Shown here: piece after piece, positions 32,901 through 36,796 of the stretch
Layout: each line of letters opens with the position of its first letter
Numbering within the stretch: position 1 is the stretch's first letter
NCBI GenBank assembly: GCA_028274765.1
Contig: JAQCND010000587.1
Location: forward strand, 1-36,796
Direction: 5' to 3'
Length of the DNA: 36,796 bases
Origin: Bradymonadaceae bacterium
GTDB lineage: Bacteria; Myxococcota_A; Bradymonadia; Bradymonadales; Bradymonadaceae
The notes under the pieces: generated by a model
Databases searched by the model: none
Seen by the model: the letters and a program-made list of their open reading frames with translations, nothing else
Told to the model about the DNA's origin: nothing
Translations under genes and position numbers: made by a program

Positions 32901-35900
32901 GACGGCCGACTCGAGATCGTCGAAATGATCCTCGTAGACGGTGGCTCGCTTGCTGTGGAGTAGAATTTCGTCATCGGGCTCGTGGGTGACCGAGAGCTGT
33001 CCGTCGTAGAGATCGAGCAGATCGTTCCATTCCTCGCGCTCCCGATACAGTCGCTCGAGCGCCTCGAAGGCGTGGCGCGTGTCGCTGTCACGCTCGACCT
33101 CCAGAAGATCGCGATACGCCTGAATAGCACGATCGATGTCGCCGACACGCCGTTCCCAAACGGAGCCGATGCGTCGACGAATCTCGATCTCCTCGTCGCC
33201 GTAACTGGTGTCGGCCTTGCGCTCGAGGATGTCGATCAGATCCTCCCAGCGCTCCTCGCGTTCGTAGATGCTCTCGAGGCTTTCGAGGGCGGGCAGATCG
33301 GTGTCGTCGATCTCGAGGATGCTCCGGTAGGCATCGATCGCCGACTCCAGGTCGTCGAGGCGCAGCTCGTACAACTCTCCGAGGTTGCGCCACAGGTTGA
33401 TCTCGACGTCGACATCGACTGCCAGATCGATCCGCTCCTCGAGGATGTCGGCCAATTCGGGCCACGCCTCGATCTGGCGGTAGAGTTTCTCGAGCGTCTC
33501 GAAGATCTCGACGCGGTCTGGATCGATGTCCAAGGCCCGACGGAGGTGATAGATAGCATCGTCGGGGCGGTCGAGTTCGTCGGCACACCAGTGCCCGACG
33601 CGCTCGTGCAGATCGGCTGCCATCGGGACGTCGCCGAGCTCCCGGATGACGCCCTCGAAGGACTCGATCAGCTCGTCCCAGTGATCGGTGCCGCGGGCGA
33701 GGTCCTCGAGTTCAGCGCGGAGTTGCTCATCGTCGGCAGTCTCGGTGCCGAAGGCCGACTGCAGGATCACGAACGCCCGGTCTGGCTGGTCGAGTTCGTC
33801 GCGGAAAATGCGGGCCGCCGATCGAAGCGTCTCGAGTCGACGATCCGGCTCGTCGCCGTAGATTTCGGCTCGATCGAGGTAGACCTCGACGAGCTTCATG
33901 TACGACGCGTCGTCGTCCTGCTGGAGGTAGATGGTCTCGAGCTCGCGGCTGGCGTCGAGATCGTCGGGATCGAGATCGAGGATCTTCTCGTAGAAGACGG
34001 CGGCCTGCTCGGGTTCGCCGATCCGCTGATCCCAGAGCTCGGCGATGCGATAGAGGACATCGATGCGCTCCTGGTCGGCTTCGAGCTGGTCGGCCTGCAT
34101 CTCCAGAATGTTGGCGGCTTCCTCCCACTGGCCCTCCTGGAGGTACAGCTCCTCGAGTTGATCGAGAGCGTCTTGGTGTTCGGGTTCGATCGAGAGGACT
34201 TCGCGCCAGGCGTCGATCGCCGCCTCGGGATCGAACAACTGCTCGCTCCGGATCTCGGCCAGCTCGACCCACAGCTCGAAGGTCTCGTCGTCGCCGACGG
34301 CGTCGTGTTCGATCAGTCGTTCGAGAATGTCGGCCAGTTCCGGATATTCGGCCTCCTGGCGATAGAGTTCACGGAGTTCGTGGAGCGCCTCCAGGTGGTT
34401 GGGATCGAGGGTGAGGACGTCCTCCCAGGCTTCGATGGCAGGGCCGACGGCCTGGAGACGTTCGCTCCAGACAATACCGAGAGAGCTGTGAATGTCGATC
34501 TGTTCATCGAGGTTGTCGGTCAGCTCCAACTCGCGCTCGAGAATATCGACCAGATCTTCCCAGCGCTCTTCTTCGGCATAGAGGTACTCGAGATCTGCGA
34601 TCGCCTCGGTGTGATCGGGCTGGAGATTCAGGACGTCGCGCCATCGTTCGATCGCCTCGAGAGGACGATCGAGCATCTCTTCGTCCTCGGCCAGGCGCGC
34701 CATCTGGGCGCACTTGTCGATTTCGATCTCCGGATCGGTCGCCGACTCGGCTTGGCGCTCGAGGATGTCGTACAGCTCCTCCCAGTTCTCGCCGCGTCGA
34801 TAGAGGGTCTCGAGTTCGACCAGTGCGTCTTCGTGACGGGGGCGGATGTCCAGAAGATCGCGATACGTCTCGATCGCGCTCTGCGGCTCGTCGAGTTCGT
34901 ACTGGTAGATCTGGCCGAGTCGGAACTCGAGTTCCGTGATGACCTCTTCATCGTACGTGTGGTCGAGTCGCTGGATGAGAATCTCGGCCAGTTCACTCCA
35001 GCGTCTCTCTTCGTAGTAGACGCGATCGAGCGCTTCGAGCGCCTCGAGATGACCGGGTTCGAGCTCGAGTACCTGCTGGTAGGCCATTTCGGCGTCGCGC
35101 TCCTGGCCGAGCTCGTAATCGAGCACGCGGGCCAGACGAATCCAGAGTCGAATCGCCGCCTCGTCATCGAGGGCATCGGTCTCGAGAGCTTCGTAGTAGT
35201 AGCCGGCCGCTTTCTTCCATTGTTCGGTCTGTTCGGCGAGTTCGTCGACGCGTTCGACGGCCTCCTCGAAGTTGGGCTTTTCGACGAGAGCCTCCCCGTG
35301 GGCCTCGAGCGCGCTCTCGGGATCGTCGAGTTCCGTCAGATAGAGCTCGCCGATCTCTTCGAGGAGTTCGAATCGATCCAGCGGGTCTTCGAGACGCTCG
35401 ATACGTCGCTCGTAGAGATGGACGATCGCATCGTACTGGTCGCGCTCCCGATAGTAGGGCTCGAGGATGCCCAGAATGCGATCCGGGCGCCGGCCGGCCG
35501 TGAACATCTCCTCGAGCAGATCGATCGAGACGGCGTGTTCGGGTTCGTTGTCGAGAATGCGCTGAATCGTGTCGATGGCCTCGTCCGGACGGTCGAGCTC
35601 CTCTTTGTAGAGCAGCGCCAGACGACTCCGGAGGTTGCGGAGTTCCTCGGGGTCGTCGACGAGTCGGATGCGCGTCTGCAGCACGTCGGCGAGACGTTCC
35701 CACTCGCCGGCCTGCTGATAGAGGGGATCGATGGCGGCGTTGACCTCGGGATGCTCCGGATCTGCCTCGAGGGCGAGTTCGTAGCGATCGATCGCGCCGT
35801 AGAGGTCGTCGAGTGGGCCATCGAGGATCTGACCAATACGTCGATTCAGATCCGTGACGACCTCGAAGTCGCTCTCATCCTCGAGCTGGACGTCGAGCCA

Positions 35901-36796
35901 CTCGATGAAGACCTCCCACTCGCCGAGCTGTTCGGCGAGTCGCTCGGCGGTATCGAGCATATCCGAGCGAGACGGATCGACGGCGACGGCGTCGAGGTAT
36001 GCCTCGAAGGCCTCGACCTCGAGGTCGAGCTGCTCCTCGTAGATCTCGCCGATCTCTCGGTACAGCCCGATCTTGCGTTCGGGTTCGGGATCGGTCTCGA
36101 TGAGGCGCTCTTTGACGTCGATGAGCGCCCTCCATTCGCCGGCTTTTTCGTAGATCGGTTGGAGGACGTCGGCGGCCTCGAATGCCGCCTCTTGCCGATC
36201 GATCAGGTCTTCGAGGGCCCGGAGAGTGGACTCGTGTCCGGGGTTTTCGTCGAGGATCTCACGATAGACCTCGACGGCTTGATGGACGTCCCTGAGTTCG
36301 CCCTCCCAGAGTTGACCGATTTCGTGGTGGAGTTGCTGACGCTCTTCATCGATCGAGGCCAGATCTCGCTGGCGCTCGAGCATCTCGAGCAATTCGTGCC
36401 ACTGTTTCGTTTCTTCGTAGAGATCGGCGAGGTTTTCGAGGGCCTCGAGCTCCTCGTCGTCGAGGTCGAGCAGGTCGTGGTAGGTCTCAATCGCCTCGTA
36501 GGGACGCTCAAGCTGGTCTTCGTAGATGGGCGCGATGGCATAGAGAAGATCTTTGCGCGCCTCGTTGCTGTCGACCAGATCGAGTTTGCGCTCGTAGATC
36601 TCGAGCAGCTCCTCCCACTCTTCGAGATCTCGGTAGAGGGCTTCGAGCTGACCGATCGCCTGCCGGTCCTCCTCGTCGATCTGGAGCACCTCGCGGTAGA
36701 CCTCGATGGCGTCTCGAGGTTGCTCGAGGGCGTCGTCGTAAAGCTGGCCGGCTTGGTAGAGGAGATTCTTGCGGGTCTCGGTCTCGTCGGTGTGGT
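29973..36796 (-). CDS. Giant tetratricopeptide-repeat protein (5' end beyond the window)
   Basis: At least 2273 residues are visible, and the frame stays open through the window edge, so the true start is missing. About the first 1900 visible residues are degenerate repeats of about 72 aa, roughly 25 units, each equal to two TPRs. A typical unit runs A-I-E-x-Y-x-x-L-L, A-L-x-x-L-x-x-L-Y, W-x-x-L-x-x-I-L-E-x and I-G-x-I-Y-E-x-E-L. The repeats are very rich in Glu and Asp. The last 350 residues (about 29973-31050) are not TPR but a separate helical domain (GTLDRSAYDKLYYPEQDQRI, RPEHYLASIQWPTEGLKML, TTNRLGLLMCGDLNQAAQC). The same combination occurs in Myxococcota TPR giants as I know them. It should be a cytoplasmic scaffold; no catalytic motif is seen. 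rsmI follows after 15 bp. Confidence 0.93.
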   Translation of the reverse strand, partial: HTDETETRKNLLYQAGQLYDDALEQPRDAIEVYREVLQIDEEDRQAIGQLEALYRDLEEWEELLEIYERKLDLVDSNEARKDLLYAIAPIYEDQLERPYEAIETYHDLLDLDDEELEALENLADLYEETKQWHELLEMLERQRDLASIDEERQQLHHEIGQLWEGELRDVHQAVEVYREILDENPGHESTLRALEDLIDRQEAAFEAADVLQPIYEKAGEWRALIDVKERLIETDPEPERKIGLYREIGEIYEEQLDLEVEAFEAYLDAVAVDPSRSDMLDTAERLAEQLGEWEVFIEWLDVQLEDESDFEVVTDLNRRIGQILDGPLDDLYGAIDRYELALEADPEHPEVNAAIDPLYQQAGEWERLADVLQTRIRLVDDPEELRNLRSRLALLYKEELDRPDEAIDTIQRILDNEPEHAVSIDLLEEMFTAGRRPDRILGILEPYYRERDQYDAIVHLYERRIERLEDPLDRFELLEEIGELYLTELDDPESALEAHGEALVEKPNFEEAVERVDELAEQTEQWKKAAGYYYEALETDALDDEAAIRLWIRLARVLDYELGQERDAEMAYQQVLELEPGHLEALEALDRVYYEERRWSELAEILIQRLDHTYDEEVITELEFRLGQIYQYELDEPQSAIETYRDLLDIRPRHEDALVELETLYRRGENWEELYDILERQAESATDPEIEIDKCAQMARLAEDEEMLDRPLEAIERWRDVLNLQPDHTEAIADLEYLYAEEERWEDLVDILERELELTDNLDEQIDIHSSLGIVWSERLQAVGPAIEAWEDVLTLDPNHLEALHELRELYRQEAEYPELADILERLIEHDAVGDDETFELWVELAEIRSEQLFDPEAAIDAWREVLSIEPEHQDALDQLEELYLQEGQWEEAANILEMQADQLEADQERIDVLYRIAELWDQRIGEPEQAAVFYEKILDLDPDDLDASRELETIYLQQDDDASYMKLVEVYLDRAEIYGDEPDRRLETLRSAARIFRDELDQPDRAFVILQSAFGTETADDEQLRAELEDLARGTDHWDELIESFEGVIRELGDVPMAADLHERVGHWCADELDRPDDAIYHLRRALDIDPDRVEIFETLEKLYRQIEAWPELADILEERIDLAVDVDVEINLWRNLGELYELRLDDLESAIDAYRSILEIDDTDLPALESLESIYEREERWEDLIDILERKADTSYGDEEIEIRRRIGSVWERRVGDIDRAIQAYRDLLEVERDSDTRHAFEALERLYREREEWNDLLDLYDGQLSVTHEPDDEILLHSKRATVYEDHFDDLESAVGEYEDVQMLDPDNETALANLERLYGELEAWFDQVDTLQQHIEVADSDDKKVELYNELGGTQWNHLEEPYAAIEAYEASIERAPDQPGVLVDLADLHLQTNNWQQAIEVYEDLAERLDNPDDVVEIYSTIGEIFEDELRNEDAAETYYRQALDVDLSYQPARNALERLYESRSKWQELVDLYAEFAGETLDLTEKAMYLAQIGEIYELELEARDQAFDYYEQALEEDPNLLDAAEPLIDLYLEDDLWEKAVPLLERATEHYERSDEIGDEQLERRYVQLGQVYDDLEQQESALEQYWNAYNLDRDDVDVLVGLGRLLFEVEDYESAADIYEELEAGHLEDLEANDRLELYYKAGRTWEEFNDVITAIDYYEKALEIDGDHQETLESLVDLHADEGHWERVVDYNRRLREVDDDPSFQFARLTRIGEVCADEIGDMSRAIDAYREALDIRPNSVSVLRKLLQIYRNTEQWYDALDMLDRLIEQQEDPSRRAHFNYVAAVICRDELQDPKRAIEYFEAALDADVTEKLGEAFPEIERIYRKMAISTDRQEEKQRIWKELERAYRRMLHRIADSGIELENQIKFKLWKGLGEIYHSHLTFEQNWRESAIRAFETAAQLNPDDERVRLLLAELHDQRGDVDAIVAQHRALIEQDPLRVDSYKALFDAYMDAKQYDRAWCIASALVFLEQASAREREMYEKYRSPSLRRTTGTLDRSAYDKLYYPEQDQRITTIMRILNQGLREYYAEDIKKWGVNPRQDQLEIDQGSMFGDIYKYLVDTLNIAPAPEVYLKRDQALGVQNANTHPPAILAGADIVQNQDERELVFRLGALLSAMRPEHYLASIQWPTEGLKMLFMAAMYITNPTDVLEQQLGESGLEWAGLIQEMPSQRQMKLQKHVSEFLETGENPNLSAWRRHVEHTTNRLGLLMCGDLNQAAQCIRNGQSPINKGEVRDQVHELLLFAISDEFIELRKRLSISIEDH

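Noticed and set aside
30267-32963. An 898-codon open frame on the plus strand opposite the TPR giant
   Set aside because: A shadow of the repeat codons; the TPR reading is certain.

Overview
The window looks like a chromosomal piece of a GC-rich, Gram-negative, probably salt-tolerant bacterium of the Myxococcota/Bradymonadales type. The proteins are rich in Asp and Glu. There are several Cys-rich repeat lipoproteins, an outer-membrane barrel and a giant tetratricopeptide (TPR) protein, a combination familiar from that group. This assignment is an inference from protein style; no rRNA, tRNA or other marker gene is present. No phage, insertion sequence, CRISPR array or transfer island was seen.

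Layout. 1-1016 (-): truncated NAD(P) transhydrogenase alpha subunit (pntA), divergent from 1282-3795 (+), a secreted protein with ten 49-residue Cys-rich repeats and a fibrinogen-like segment. 4044-5288 (+): unrecognised acidic protein. 5289-6220: gene-free stretch holding one full copy and several relics of a dispersed inverted-repeat element. 6221-8608 (+): GAF-GGDEF-EAL cyclic-di-GMP enzyme. 8836-10148 (-): a TM2/SHOCT membrane protein and a membrane protein with a possible winged helix. 10149-11089: gene-free DNA with several hairpins. 11090-12849 (+): a translationally coupled pair, an atypical SDR and a protein resembling ferredoxin-dependent bilin reductases. 12993-19503 (+): TetR regulator, periplasmic adaptor and a 1540-aa polypeptide that fuses an RND efflux permease to a TolC-like outer-membrane channel. 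19575-21934 (-): small lipoprotein and FHA-GAF-HD-GYP phosphodiesterase. 22303-23966 (-): Cys-rich lipoprotein coupled to mutY. A second full copy of the inverted-repeat element lies at 24134-24256. 24386-25657 (+): FAD oxidoreductase of the amine-oxidase/UDP-galactopyranose-mutase-like type. 26022-26651 (-): short RodZ-like protein with a clear terminator. 27270-28895 (+): outer-membrane barrel. 29109-36796 (-): giant TPR protein (5' end outside the window) followed after 15 bp by rsmI.

How the genes work together. The TetR-adaptor-RND/TolC cluster is a complete tripartite efflux system in three genes, with the inner- and outer-membrane parts in one reading frame. Two cyclic-di-GMP proteins (GGDEF-EAL and HD-GYP) suggest second-messenger control but are not adjacent. 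The SDR and bilin-reductase-like pair could act in linear-tetrapyrrole reduction; no haem oxygenase or phytochrome is visible here. The most distinctive items are the bilin-reductase-like gene, the RND-TolC fusion with an internal signal peptide, and the inverted-repeat element whose two copies show paired, stem-preserving substitutions.
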